Shown: piece by piece, positions 43,866-52,450 of the stretch | Layout: every line of letters starts with the position of its first letter | Position numbering within the stretch: the first letter of the stretch is position 1 | DNA from: Rhodospirillaceae bacterium LM-1 | Lineage (GTDB): Bacteria > Pseudomonadota > Alphaproteobacteria > Rhodospirillales > WMHbin7 | NCBI GenBank assembly: GCA_902725215.1 | Contig: CACUVI010000012.1 | Coordinates: 1 to 64,000 of the forward strand | Reading direction: 5' to 3' | DNA length: 64,000 nucleotides | The notes under the pieces: model-generated | Databases searched by the model: none | Told to the model about the DNA's origin: nothing | The model's input: the letters and a program-made list of their open reading frames with translations, nothing else | Position numbers and translations under genes: made by a program

Positions 43866-44581
43866 TGCCCGTACAAAATGGGAAAGAAGCCGGAATGGCG
43901 CAGGTGCGCAAATTCATGTTCGATCTGTCGTTCGACAAGCCGGTCGTCAGGCCGCAGCCCAAGAACGAGGTCGAGGACATCGAGGAAGAAAGCGAACCCG
44001 AGCCGCCGCCGCCGCCCGTTTTCTCAGAGGAGGAGCTGTACTTCGCCAGGGAGGAAAGCTACCAGAAAGGGCGCGAGGATGGTTTGCGGGAAGCCGAGGA
44101 AAGCCGGGTATTTCTGGAGGGCAACGCCGTGCGGGCGATCTCGGAACAGTTGGCGGGACTGTTCGCCGCCGAGAAAAGATCGGCCGAGGCCAATCAGCGG
44201 GCTTCCATCCAGGTGGCTCAGGCCTTGCTTAGAAAATTGGCCCCCGGATTGGCGAAACGGGAAGGGCTGGGCGACATCGAAGGCCTGCTGCGCGATTGCT
44301 TGATGCGCCTCGGCAAGGAACCCCGCGTCGTTGTGCGCGTGGCCGAGGAGCTGACGGAAGGCGTGCGCGCCAAGATCGACGGGCTTGTCACGGAAAGCGG
44401 CTTCGAGGGCCGCGTGGTGGTGATCGGAGCGCCGGGACTAGCCTCGACCGATTGCAAGGTGGAATGGGCAGATGGCGGCGCCGAGCGGGATTTCGAGCGG
44501 TTGCTGGCCGAAGTGGATGCGGTCGTCGAACGCTATTTGGCGCCCGAGGGCGACGAAGCACAAACGGATGAAGCAGAGTAG
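43865..44581 (+). CDS. fliH: Flagellar assembly protein FliH
   Basis: A 238-residue acidic protein in the position of FliH, the regulator of the export ATPase FliI. The N-terminus 'VRKFMFDLSFDKPVVRP' is typical of alphaproteobacterial FliH, followed by a Glu/Pro-rich linker, a helical part ('YFAREESYQKGREDGLREAE', with Gly-spaced repeats) and a C-terminal domain 'RVVVRVAEELTEGVRAKID' similar to the V-type ATPase E subunit. The start may be the overlapping ATG (43865) or ATG 43895, which has AAGAAG upstream. No fliI gene is in this window. Confidence 0.8.
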   Translation: MPVQNGKEAGMAQVRKFMFDLSFDKPVVRPQPKNEVEDIEEESEPEPPPPPVFSEEELYFAREESYQKGREDGLREAEESRVFLEGNAVRAISEQLAGLFAAEKRSAEANQRASIQVAQALLRKLAPGLAKREGLGDIEGLLRDCLMRLGKEPRVVVRVAEELTEGVRAKIDGLVTESGFEGRVVVIGAPGLASTDCKVEWADGGAERDFERLLAEVDAVVERYLAPEGDEAQTDEAE

Positions 44582-44595
44582 ATCTGGAGGATGTC

Positions 44596-44922
44596 ATGGC
44601 CGATAATTTGGAACTGAACGAACTGAGGGGCGATCCCGAGGAAGAGCATATCGAGCTGCCGGATATTCCGCGCTCGTCGCGCGACCTTGAGGCCGTCTAC
44701 GACATTCCGGTGCAGGTTTCCGCCGTGCTGGGCAAGGCCACCATGCAAGTGCATCAGCTTCTCAAGCTGGGCCGCGGCGCCGTGGTGGAGTTGGATCGCA
44801 AGGTTGGCGAGGCCATCGACATCTATGTCAACAACCGGCTGGTGGCGCGCGGCGAAGTGGTGGTTGTGGAAGACCGCCTCGGCGTGACCATGACGGAAAT
44901 CATCAAGGCGGATCGCAGCTAG
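44596..44922 (+). CDS. fliN: Flagellar motor switch protein FliN
   Basis: A 108-residue C-ring protein with the SpoA/FliN domain: 'VYDIPVQVSAVLGKATMQVH', 'LLKLGRGAVVELDRKVGEAI', 'VNNRLVARGEVVVVEDRLGV' and 'TMTEIIKADRS'. FliN tetramers form the outer edge of the switch complex and help dock the export apparatus. Length matches the short FliN form. A ribosome site (tctggagg) precedes the ATG, 14 bp after fliH. Confidence 0.95.
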   Translation: MADNLELNELRGDPEEEHIELPDIPRSSRDLEAVYDIPVQVSAVLGKATMQVHQLLKLGRGAVVELDRKVGEAIDIYVNNRLVARGEVVVVEDRLGVTMTEIIKADRS

Positions 44923-44945
44923 GCTGTTCAGGATACGGGGTTACC

Positions 44946-46292
44946 ATGCGCCTTCTCATCATCGGATCTCTGGGCGGACAGATAGGGGCCGCCAGTCAGA
45001 TCGCCATCGGACGCGGCGCCAAGGTGACGCATGCCGACGACATCGAGCCGGGGTTGGAGATTTTGCGCTCCGGCAAGGGCGCCGATCTGGTGATGATCGA
45101 TGTTCGCCAGGATGTGAAGGGGCTGGTCGATCAACTGGCCGCCGAGCGCATTATCGTTCCCGTGGTCGCTTGCGGCACTTCGACCGACACCCAGGCCGCC
45201 GTGCGCGCCATTCGGGCGGGCGCTCGCGAATATGTGCCGCTGCCGCCCGATGCCGAACTGATCGCCGCCGTTCTGGCGGCCGTGGCCGAGGAAAGCCACG
45301 CCATGATCTCGGCCGATCCCAAAATGGCCCAGGTCCTGAAACTGGCCGATCAAGTGTCGCCCTCCGACGCGTCGATCCTGATCACCGGCGAATCGGGCAC
45401 CGGCAAGGAACTGATGGCGCGCTATATCCATCGCAAAAGCAAGCGCTCCGACAAGCCCTTCGTGGCCGTCAATTGCGCGGCCATTCCCGAAACGCTGCTG
45501 GAATCCGAATTGTTCGGCCATGAAAAAGGCGCTTTCACCGGAGCGGTGGCGCGCCGTCTGGGCAAGTTCGAGGAAGCCCAGGGCGGCACCCTGCTTCTGG
45601 ATGAAATCAGCGAAATGGATGTGCGGCTGCAATCGAAACTTCTGCGCGCCATCCAGGAGCGTGAAATCGACCGCCTGGGCGGCTCGAAGCCGGTCAAGGT
45701 GGATGTGCGCATCATCGCCACAACCAACCGGGCGCTGCAAGACGAGGTCAAGAAAGGCACCTTCCGCGAGGACCTGTATTTTAGGCTGAACGTCATGACG
45801 CTGCTGTTGCCCCCCTTGCGCGAGCGGCCCAAGGACATCGAGATCCTGGCGCACCACTTCGCCAAATTCTACGCCGCCGCCAACAGCGTTCCCGAGCGGC
45901 CCTTAAGCGAGGACGCCCTTACTCTTTTGAAGCGCCATGTCTGGCGGGGCAATGTGCGCGAGTTGGAAAACACCCTGCATCGCGCCGTGCTGCTGGCCAC
46001 CAACAGCACGATCGGACCCGAGGCGATCATGCTGAACAACAGCGATGGACAGTCGCAAGGCGAGACGACCGTAGCCGCCGACAAGACGACGCAGGGCCTA
46101 ATCGGGCGCACGGTTGCCGATGTCGAGCGTGACCTGATTCTCGACACTTTGTATCACTGCCTGGGCAATCGCACCCATGCCGCCAATATCTTGGGCATCT
46201 CGATCCGCACGCTTAGGAACAAGCTGAAGCAGTATGGCGAGGAAGGCTACAAGGTGCCGCCGCCCGGCGAGGGCGAACGGGCAGGCCTTTAA
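44946..46292 (+). CDS. flbD: Sigma-54-dependent flagellar activator FlbD
   Basis: A 448-residue enhancer-binding protein that switches on later flagellar genes together with RpoN. Residues 1-120 form a receiver-like domain with an Asp in 'ADLVMIDVRQD' but with little of the usual acidic pocket at the N-terminus, as in Caulobacter FlbD, which is not controlled by a normal kinase. The AAA+ domain follows with 'ITGESGTGKELMARYIH', the sigma-54 loop 'GHEKGAFTGAVARR' and 'GGTLLLDEISEMD'. A Fis-type helix-turn-helix ('NRTHAANILGISIRTLRNKL') ends the protein. It lies within the operon between fliN and flhA, as in related genera. Confidence 0.9.
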   Translation: MRLLIIGSLGGQIGAASQIAIGRGAKVTHADDIEPGLEILRSGKGADLVMIDVRQDVKGLVDQLAAERIIVPVVACGTSTDTQAAVRAIRAGAREYVPLPPDAELIAAVLAAVAEESHAMISADPKMAQVLKLADQVSPSDASILITGESGTGKELMARYIHRKSKRSDKPFVAVNCAAIPETLLESELFGHEKGAFTGAVARRLGKFEEAQGGTLLLDEISEMDVRLQSKLLRAIQEREIDRLGGSKPVKVDVRIIATTNRALQDEVKKGTFREDLYFRLNVMTLLLPPLRERPKDIEILAHHFAKFYAAANSVPERPLSEDALTLLKRHVWRGNVRELENTLHRAVLLATNSTIGPEAIMLNNSDGQSQGETTVAADKTTQGLIGRTVADVERDLILDTLYHCLGNRTHAANILGISIRTLRNKLKQYGEEGYKVPPPGEGERAGL

Positions 46293-46309
46293 GAAGTAAG
46301 GAGACCTAA

Positions 46310-48469
46310 ATGGCCGAAGCGCCAATCGATGGTGCTGCGCAGGAAGACGGTGCGGACGCAAACGTCGGCGGCGGGATGAGCATGGGTTCCTGGGGTCCGG
46401 GCTTGAATCGCTTTGCGGCGGCGATGCGCCGGGGCGACATTGCCTTCGCGATGGCTGTCGTCATGATCCTGGTCATGCTGATCCTGCCCATGCCGCCCTG
46501 GCTGATGGATCTGTCGCTGGCCGTCTCGATTACCTTTGCCGTGCTGATCCTGATGGTCTCGGTCTTCATCGAGCGCCCGCTGCAATTCAGTTCCTACCCC
46601 ACGGTGCTGTTGCTCGCCACCATGCTGCGTCTGGCCCTCAACATGGCGACGACGCGCCTGATTCTGTCCAAGGGTCATGAAGGAACCGATGCGGCGGGCC
46701 ATGTCGTCGAGGCCTTTGCCGGTTTCGTGATGGGCGGCAATTTCGTGATCGGAATCGTGATCTTCGCCATCCTGGTCATCGTCAATTTCGTGGTCATCAC
46801 CAAAGGCTCGACGCGCATCGCCGAGGTGGCGGCCAGATTCACCTTGGACGCCATGCCCGGAAAGCAGATGGCCATCGACGCCGATCTGTCGTCGGGTCTG
46901 ATCGACGAGAACACCGCCAGGAAGCGGCGCAAGGAACTGGAAGAGGAAAGCTCTTTCTACGGCGCCATGGACGGTGCTTCGAAATTCGTGCGCGGCGACG
47001 CCGTGGCCGGCCTGATGATCACCTTCATCAACGTCCTGGGCGGCATCTTCATCGGCGTCGTGCAGATGGGCTTGCCCTTCATGACGGCGCTCGACACCTA
47101 TACCCAATTGACGGTAGGCGATGGATTGGTCAGCCAGATTCCGGCGCTAATCGTTTCCACCTCGGCCGGTCTTCTGGTGTCCAAGGCGGGCTTGAGCGAA
47201 ACCGCCGACAAGGCCTTGTCCAGGCAATTGGGCGGTTATCCCAAGGCGTTGGGCGTCAGTTCATTCCTGATCGCCTTCCTGGGTCTGATGCCGGGTCTGC
47301 CCTTCCTGCCCTTCGCCATTTTGGCGGGCGTCACCGGCGGCCTAGCTTGGCGGATTGACCAAACCCAGCGCGTGAAGACCGAACAGGAAGAGGCGGTCGC
47401 CGAGGCGCAGGCCAGACAGGAAGTGCCAGTGGCCGAAGAGCCGATCTCGTCGGCGCTCAAGATCGACTTGGTTCGTCTGGAACTTGGCTATGGACTTTTG
47501 TCGTTGATCAACAGCCCCAAGGGCCAGCGACTGACCGAGCAAATCAAGGCCCTGCGCCGCGCCTTGGCTTCAGACATGGGCTTCGTCATGCCGTCGGTTC
47601 GCATCCAGGACAATATGCAGCTGCCCGCCAACGCCTATGTCGTGTACGTCAAGGAGGTCGAGGCGGGACGCGGCGATCTGCGTCCCGACATGCTGCTGGT
47701 CATGGACCCCAGGGGCGAGGAAATCACCATCCCCGGCGAAAAGACCCGCGAACCCACATTTGGCCTGCCCGCGCTTTGGATCGACCTGACCTCGCGCGAG
47801 GAAGCGTTGTTCCGCGGCTATACGGTCGTCGATCCGCCGACCGTGATCACCACCCATCTGACCGAAGTGGTGAAGGACAATATGAGCGAGCTTCTGTCCT
47901 TCGCCGAAACGCAAAAGCTGTTGGACGAATTGGACAGGGAGCATCAGAAGCTGGTCAGCGACCTGATCCCCAGCCAGATCACGGTGGGCGGCGTGCAGCG
48001 CGCGTTGCAGAACCTGTTGACCGAACGCATTTCGATCCGCGATCTGCCCACTATCCTGGAAGGCATTTCCGAAGCCTGCGGCCATACCCGCAACGTCATG
48101 ACCATCACCGAACATGTGCGCGCGCGCCTGGCCCGCCAGATCAGCGATTCGAACACGTCGGATCAGGGATTCATTCCGCTGGTCACGCTCAGCCCCGAAT
48201 GGGAGCAGGCCTTTGCCGAATCCCTGATCGGTTCGGGCGAGGAGAAGCAGTTGTCGATGGCGCCCTCCAGGCTTCAGGAATTCATCGCCAAGGTGCGCCA
48301 GAATTTCGAACGCTTCGCCATGCAAGGCGAAACGCCGGTGCTGCTGACCAGCCCGATGATCCGCCCCTATGTGCGCTCGATCATCGAACGCTTCCGTCCC
48401 ATGACCGTGGTGATGTCGCAAAGCGAGATCCACCCCAAGGCGAAAATCAAAACCCTGGGGCAGATATGA
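46310..48469 (+). CDS. flhA: Flagellar export gate protein FlhA
   Basis: A 719-residue membrane protein forming the ring of the type III export gate. About eight transmembrane helices occupy the first 330 residues; the FHIPEP-family signature is seen in 'STRIAEVAARFTLDAMPGKQ' and 'MAIDADLSSGLIDENTARKR'. The cytoplasmic domain (from about 350) holds 'SLINSPKGQRLTEQIKALRR' and 'VGGVQRALQNLLTERISIRD', the docking platform for chaperone-substrate complexes. A ribosome site (aaggagacctaa) precedes the ATG 17 bp after flbD. Confidence 0.95.
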   Translation: MAEAPIDGAAQEDGADANVGGGMSMGSWGPGLNRFAAAMRRGDIAFAMAVVMILVMLILPMPPWLMDLSLAVSITFAVLILMVSVFIERPLQFSSYPTVLLLATMLRLALNMATTRLILSKGHEGTDAAGHVVEAFAGFVMGGNFVIGIVIFAILVIVNFVVITKGSTRIAEVAARFTLDAMPGKQMAIDADLSSGLIDENTARKRRKELEEESSFYGAMDGASKFVRGDAVAGLMITFINVLGGIFIGVVQMGLPFMTALDTYTQLTVGDGLVSQIPALIVSTSAGLLVSKAGLSETADKALSRQLGGYPKALGVSSFLIAFLGLMPGLPFLPFAILAGVTGGLAWRIDQTQRVKTEQEEAVAEAQARQEVPVAEEPISSALKIDLVRLELGYGLLSLINSPKGQRLTEQIKALRRALASDMGFVMPSVRIQDNMQLPANAYVVYVKEVEAGRGDLRPDMLLVMDPRGEEITIPGEKTREPTFGLPALWIDLTSREEALFRGYTVVDPPTVITTHLTEVVKDNMSELLSFAETQKLLDELDREHQKLVSDLIPSQITVGGVQRALQNLLTERISIRDLPTILEGISEACGHTRNVMTITEHVRARLARQISDSNTSDQGFIPLVTLSPEWEQAFAESLIGSGEEKQLSMAPSRLQEFIAKVRQNFERFAMQGETPVLLTSPMIRPYVRSIIERFRPMTVVMSQSEIHPKAKIKTLGQI

Positions 48470-48547
48470 AAATGATGGTCTCGATAGCCGATGCGCGCGC
48501 AAGCAAAGTGAGCGGAGCGAACGCCCGGCGCTTGAGGGACAAACATA

Positions 48548-49555
48548 ATGCGCCTTAAAACTTTCACAGCACCCGGCATGGCGGAAGCCATGCAGACAGT
48601 GCGCCGCGAGCTGGGCGACGAGGCGATCATCGTTTCGACCCAGAAAGACCCGGATACGGGCGAGGTGCATATCACGGCGGCGCTGGAAAGCTCGGAGGCC
48701 GAGGAAGACGCTATCGAGCGCATGCTGGGCGGCGGCATGCGCCCCTTCATCTCGGAAGCGGTGCGCCAAGCCCTGTCGTTCCACGGCGTGCCGGGGCGTT
48801 TGATCGAACGACTGGTGGTGGCGGCGGCGGCGGTGGATTCGGATGATCCCGTCATGGCCTGCGCCGCGGCGCTGGACGCCAATTTCATCTTTGCTCCGCT
48901 GCCCGACAAAAGCGCGCCGCGACCCTTCATCCTGCTGGGGCCGCCCGGCGGCGGCAAAACGATTACGGTGGCCAAGCTGGCGGCGCGTTCTGTGATGAAG
49001 GGCAGGCGGGTTGGCGTTATCACCACCGATTCCGTGCGCGCTGGCGTGGTCGAGCAACTGGCCTCGTTCACCCGCATCATGGATATCGAGTTGAAGGTGG
49101 CAAGAGGTCCGGAAGCCTTGAAGCGACTTTTGGAAGACAATGCCGGTCTTTACGATCTGACCTTTATCGATTCTCCCGGCCTCAATCCCTTCCAGGACCG
49201 CGATCAATCCTATTTGGCCGATCTGGTGGAAGCCAGCAAAGCGGAACCGATCATGGTGATGGCGGCGGGGGGCGATTCTTCGGAAGCCTCCGAGATGGGC
49301 GAAATCTATGCAAACCTTGGCGTCACGCGCCTGCTGGCGACTAGGCTTGACGCCACGCGCCGTCTCGGCGCCGTGCTGGCGGCGGCCGCAAGCGCTGAAG
49401 CCATGTTCTGCGAAGTGGCCGTCAGCCCGCATGTCGCCAGCGGTTTGGTGGCGCTCAATCCCGTCTCCTTGGCCCGCCTTCTGGTCGCCGATCCCGACGA
49501 GCAAGTGGCCAACGCCCTACATGAACATCCCTCTTATTCCGAGGCACTGACATGA
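48548..49555 (+). CDS. flhF: Flagellar biosynthesis GTPase FlhF
   Basis: A 335-residue SRP-type GTPase that fixes the place, usually a pole, where flagella are built. The N-terminal B domain begins 'MRLKTFTAPGMAEAMQTVRR' and is short; a helical N domain leads to the G domain with the P-loop 'LLGPPGGGKTITVAKLA' (residues 131-138), 'VGVITTDSVRAGVVEQLASF', 'FIDSPGLNPF' in place of the more usual DTAG, and 'TRLDATRRLGAVLAAA'. Its stop overlaps the flhG start (ATGA). The 78-bp gap after flhA contains no recognised element. Confidence 0.9.
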   Translation: MRLKTFTAPGMAEAMQTVRRELGDEAIIVSTQKDPDTGEVHITAALESSEAEEDAIERMLGGGMRPFISEAVRQALSFHGVPGRLIERLVVAAAAVDSDDPVMACAAALDANFIFAPLPDKSAPRPFILLGPPGGGKTITVAKLAARSVMKGRRVGVITTDSVRAGVVEQLASFTRIMDIELKVARGPEALKRLLEDNAGLYDLTFIDSPGLNPFQDRDQSYLADLVEASKAEPIMVMAAGGDSSEASEMGEIYANLGVTRLLATRLDATRRLGAVLAAAASAEAMFCEVAVSPHVASGLVALNPVSLARLLVADPDEQVANALHEHPSYSEALT

Positions 49556-50358
49556 CGATACCGCCGATGACCCCCACGCTTGCCCATCGTCCGCAGGCGC
49601 GTCCAAAGGGGCGCAACATGACGGCGATCGCCTCCGGCAAGGGAGGCGTGGGCAAGACATGGTTCGCCATTACCCTGACCCACGCGTTGGCCCGCAAAAA
49701 TCAACGAGCACTTTTGTTCGACGGCGATCTTGGCTTGGCCAATGTCGATATTCAATTAGGCCTGATGCCAAGGCAGGATCTGGGCGGCGTGATTGCAGGA
49801 AGACTTACGCTCAATCAGGCGGCCACCAATTTCCCGGAAGGCGGCTTTGACGTCATCGCCGGGCGCTCTGGATCAGGAAGCCTAGCCAACATCCCCTTAA
49901 GCCGCTTGCAACTTCTGACCGACGATTTGGTGCTGCTGAGCGGCGCCTATGATCAGGTGGTTCTCGATCTGGGAGCGGGCGTCGAGAAAACCGTGCGCAT
50001 GCTGGCGGAAACGGCGGCCACCGTGCTGGTGGTCTGCACCGACGAACCCACGTCGCTGACCGACGCCTACGCCTTCATCAAGGTCATGCATATGGAGCGC
50101 CCGGGGCTTGATCTGCGCATCGTCATCAACATGGCCAATTCGGTGCGCGAAGGCGAGCGCACCTTTGCCACGCTGAAGAAAGCCTGCGAGGGCTTTTTGA
50201 AATTCAGCCCCCCCCTGGCGGGCGTGGTGCGCAGGGATGCCAAGGTTCGCGACACCATCCGCAGTCAGACGCCGATCCTGATCCGCTCGCCCAATGCCGA
50301 AGCGGCGCAGGATGTCGAGGCCATCGCCGAACAACTCTTGAACTCGCCTCTGCCATGA
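49552..50358 (+). CDS. flhG: Flagellar number regulator FlhG (FleN, MinD-like ATPase)
   Basis: A 268-residue ParA/MinD-family ATPase that limits flagellar number together with FlhF. The deviant Walker A 'ASGKGGVGKTWFAITL' (KGGVGKT at 30-36) carries the signature lysine; 'LLFDGDLGLANVDIQLGL' (switch I) and 'DQVVLDLGAGVEKTVRMLA' follow. 'TDEPTSLTDAYAFIKVMHME' is typical of FlhG. It overlaps flhF before and the FliK-like gene after (ATGA both times). Confidence 0.9.
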   Translation: MTIPPMTPTLAHRPQARPKGRNMTAIASGKGGVGKTWFAITLTHALARKNQRALLFDGDLGLANVDIQLGLMPRQDLGGVIAGRLTLNQAATNFPEGGFDVIAGRSGSGSLANIPLSRLQLLTDDLVLLSGAYDQVVLDLGAGVEKTVRMLAETAATVLVVCTDEPTSLTDAYAFIKVMHMERPGLDLRIVINMANSVREGERTFATLKKACEGFLKFSPPLAGVVRRDAKVRDTIRSQTPILIRSPNAEAAQDVEAIAEQLLNSPLP

Positions 50359-52163
50359 TCCCTCCCGCCGTCACGCCCGAGCTGTTGCAGCGCATTCAAG
50401 ACATTCAGAATGCGCAAACAACCTTGACGACGGCGGCCAGCGCGCAATCGCGCGCCCTTCCCCTGGACATCTTCAATCTGTCGCCAGGGGCAAGTTTCAA
50501 CGCCAGCATCTCGCAGATCGACGCCAAGGGTCTGCTGACCCTGTCCACCGATACCGGCAATTTCCAATTGCGCCTTTCCGTGCCGCAAAGCCTGGCGGTG
50601 GGAACCCAATTGACCTTGCAGGTCAACCAGATCGGCGACCAGTCGGCGCAGTTTCGCATCATGGCGGTCGATGGGCAGCCGGTTGCCCAGGCGCAGGCGA
50701 CGCAATTGCCCAACGCCGTTCCCGGCATGGCTGGCGGACAAAGCAACGCCCAGGTGCAGGCGGATGCGGCAGCGATGGTGCGCACGCCCGCAGCTCCGGC
50801 CATGGCCGGGATTCCGGCCACGGTTCTCGCCTCGAGCGAATCCGGACAGGGTTTGCAAACCTCCCTGGCCGAACCCTGGCAGCCCGGCACCCAGCTTGCC
50901 GTGCGCATCATGGCGGTCACGCCGCCCGCCGCTTCGCAGGCTTTGGCAGGCGCTGCTGCCGCGCAGACGAATCCATCCTTGGCCACCGGCGCCATACCAG
51001 CGCCGGCCGTCATTGCGCAGGCCGCCGCCACGCAAACGGCGGGAGCGGTGGCCGCACCCGGAGCGGGCGCTGAATCGCAAGGTGCGAGAGACGCCACGCT
51101 TCAATTCGGCATGAACATGCAAGGCAGGCAGGCTCCGCCGCAGCAAGCGCCTGCTGCGCCGCAGGCGGCCCCGTCGCCCTGGATGTCAACCAGCCGCGAC
51201 AACTGGGCGCCCTATTCGCCCACTTTGTTCATGCCGCCGGAAAATCCCAATCTCAGTCAGCGTCCGGCAGCGGTGCCGCTGCTTCTGACCGGCACCGTGG
51301 CTCCCAACACGTCGAACGGCCAGCCGATCGTGGCGACCAATGCCGGACTATTGGCCATCAATACCGGGCCGATGGCTCCGGGAACGAAACTGACGCTGGA
51401 AGTGGTGGGGCAGCCCATTCCGCCGCAGGCGGTCAAAGGCGACGCTATGGCGCAAACCACGCCCTACGCCTCTTCGGCCTGGCCCGCGATGGAGGAAACG
51501 CTCGACGCCTTGAAGTTCAGCGATCCGTCGGGCGCTCAGCGGCTGTTGGCCGCCCTGCCCAGCCTTTCGCCGCGTTTAGCCGCCAATATGGCGGCCTATA
51601 TGGGAGCCGTGCGCCAGGGCGACATGAAATCCTGGTTGGGCGAGCGGACCATCGAATCGATCGAGCGCAAAAGCGGGCGTGAATTGGTCAAGCGCTTGGA
51701 ATCCGAATTTAGCGAGTTGGCGGAAGTTTCGGCGCGTCCGCGCTCGACCTCGTCGGGAAATTGGAGCAGCCACATCATCCCCATGATGAATGGGCAACAT
51801 ATCGAACCCATTCAGCTTCACGTGCGCAACACGCCCGACGAAGTGGATGACGGCGAAGGCAAGGGCGGCAGGAAGGGCAAGGGCGGCGGCACGCGCTTCG
51901 TCGTCGATCTCGACCTGTCGAAACTTGGCCCCATGCAAATCGACGGCTTGATGCGCGGCCCCGAAAAGAAGATCGACTTCATCATTCGCACGCCGGCGGC
52001 CCTGCCCAGCGAGATGCGTTTTGGGCTGAACCGCATTGTCGAGAACATCACCTCGGCCTCGGGTCTGCAAGGCACCGTGGTCTTCCAGGCCAGCGCCCGC
52101 TTTGTCGATACGCCCAAGCTGGATTTTCCGAAGTCGAAGCGCAAACCCGGCGTCGAGGTATAA
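50355..52163 (+). CDS. FliK-like (flagellar hook-length control) protein
   Basis: A 602-residue protein with the layout of hook-length rulers: a short ordered N-terminal segment ('FNLSPGASFNASISQIDAKG', 'NFQLRLSVPQSLAVGTQLTL'), a very long Ala/Pro/Gln-rich disordered middle, and a C-terminal domain ('HIEPIQLHVRN', 'FVVDLDLSKLGPMQIDGLMR', 'KKIDFIIRTPAALPSEMRFG') that matches the FliK C-terminal substrate-switch pattern 'LxLxPxxLGxVxVxL'. Its place as the last gene of the flagellar operon supports this. It could instead be a second FliK-like protein of unknown role, so no symbol is given. Confidence 0.65.
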   Translation: MIPPAVTPELLQRIQDIQNAQTTLTTAASAQSRALPLDIFNLSPGASFNASISQIDAKGLLTLSTDTGNFQLRLSVPQSLAVGTQLTLQVNQIGDQSAQFRIMAVDGQPVAQAQATQLPNAVPGMAGGQSNAQVQADAAAMVRTPAAPAMAGIPATVLASSESGQGLQTSLAEPWQPGTQLAVRIMAVTPPAASQALAGAAAAQTNPSLATGAIPAPAVIAQAAATQTAGAVAAPGAGAESQGARDATLQFGMNMQGRQAPPQQAPAAPQAAPSPWMSTSRDNWAPYSPTLFMPPENPNLSQRPAAVPLLLTGTVAPNTSNGQPIVATNAGLLAINTGPMAPGTKLTLEVVGQPIPPQAVKGDAMAQTTPYASSAWPAMEETLDALKFSDPSGAQRLLAALPSLSPRLAANMAAYMGAVRQGDMKSWLGERTIESIERKSGRELVKRLESEFSELAEVSARPRSTSSGNWSSHIIPMMNGQHIEPIQLHVRNTPDEVDDGEGKGGRKGKGGGTRFVVDLDLSKLGPMQIDGLMRGPEKKIDFIIRTPAALPSEMRFGLNRIVENITSASGLQGTVVFQASARFVDTPKLDFPKSKRKPGVEV

Positions 52164-52165
52164 AA

Positions 52166-52450
52166 CTAACCGCCCTTCAAAATGTTCTCGATCTCGTCCA
52201 GGATGGCTGGAACGTCGGCCAGCTTGGTGTGATGAAAAAAGCGTCCGCCGGGCGTCAGACGCAGATTGGGTCCTTTGGCGCACTCGCCCAGACAATGCAA
52301 ACGTTCGACGGTCAACGGCAGGCCGCGCTCGAGAAGGCCCTGCTCCAGCGCATCGGCGATGGCTTCCGATCCGCCTAGCGCGCAGGAAGGGCGGCTGGCC
52401 GTAAAACGGTTGTTGATGCAGACGACGATGCCGCTTGGACGTTCGCTCAC
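52166..52450 (-). CDS. Thioredoxin-fold [2Fe-2S] ferredoxin-like protein
   Basis: A 94-residue protein with four cysteines set like those of shethna-type or NuoE-like thioredoxin-fold ferredoxins: Cys11 ('IVVCINNRF'), Cys23 ('RPSCALGGSEA'), Cys53 and Cys57 ('ERLHCLGECAKGPNLRLTPG'). It ends with 'FFHHTKLADVPAILDEIENI'. It would carry one [2Fe-2S] cluster for electron transfer. The partner enzyme is unknown. The start overlaps the stop of the upstream pentapeptide gene (four-base ATGA overlap), and the FliK-like gene converges on its 3' end with only two bases between stops. Confidence 0.8.
   Translation of the reverse strand: MSERPSGIVVCINNRFTASRPSCALGGSEAIADALEQGLLERGLPLTVERLHCLGECAKGPNLRLTPGGRFFHHTKLADVPAILDEIENILKGG

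Noticed and set aside
47570-49504. 644-codon minus-strand ORF
   Set aside because: Antisense to flhA and flhF, both of which have intact family motifs.
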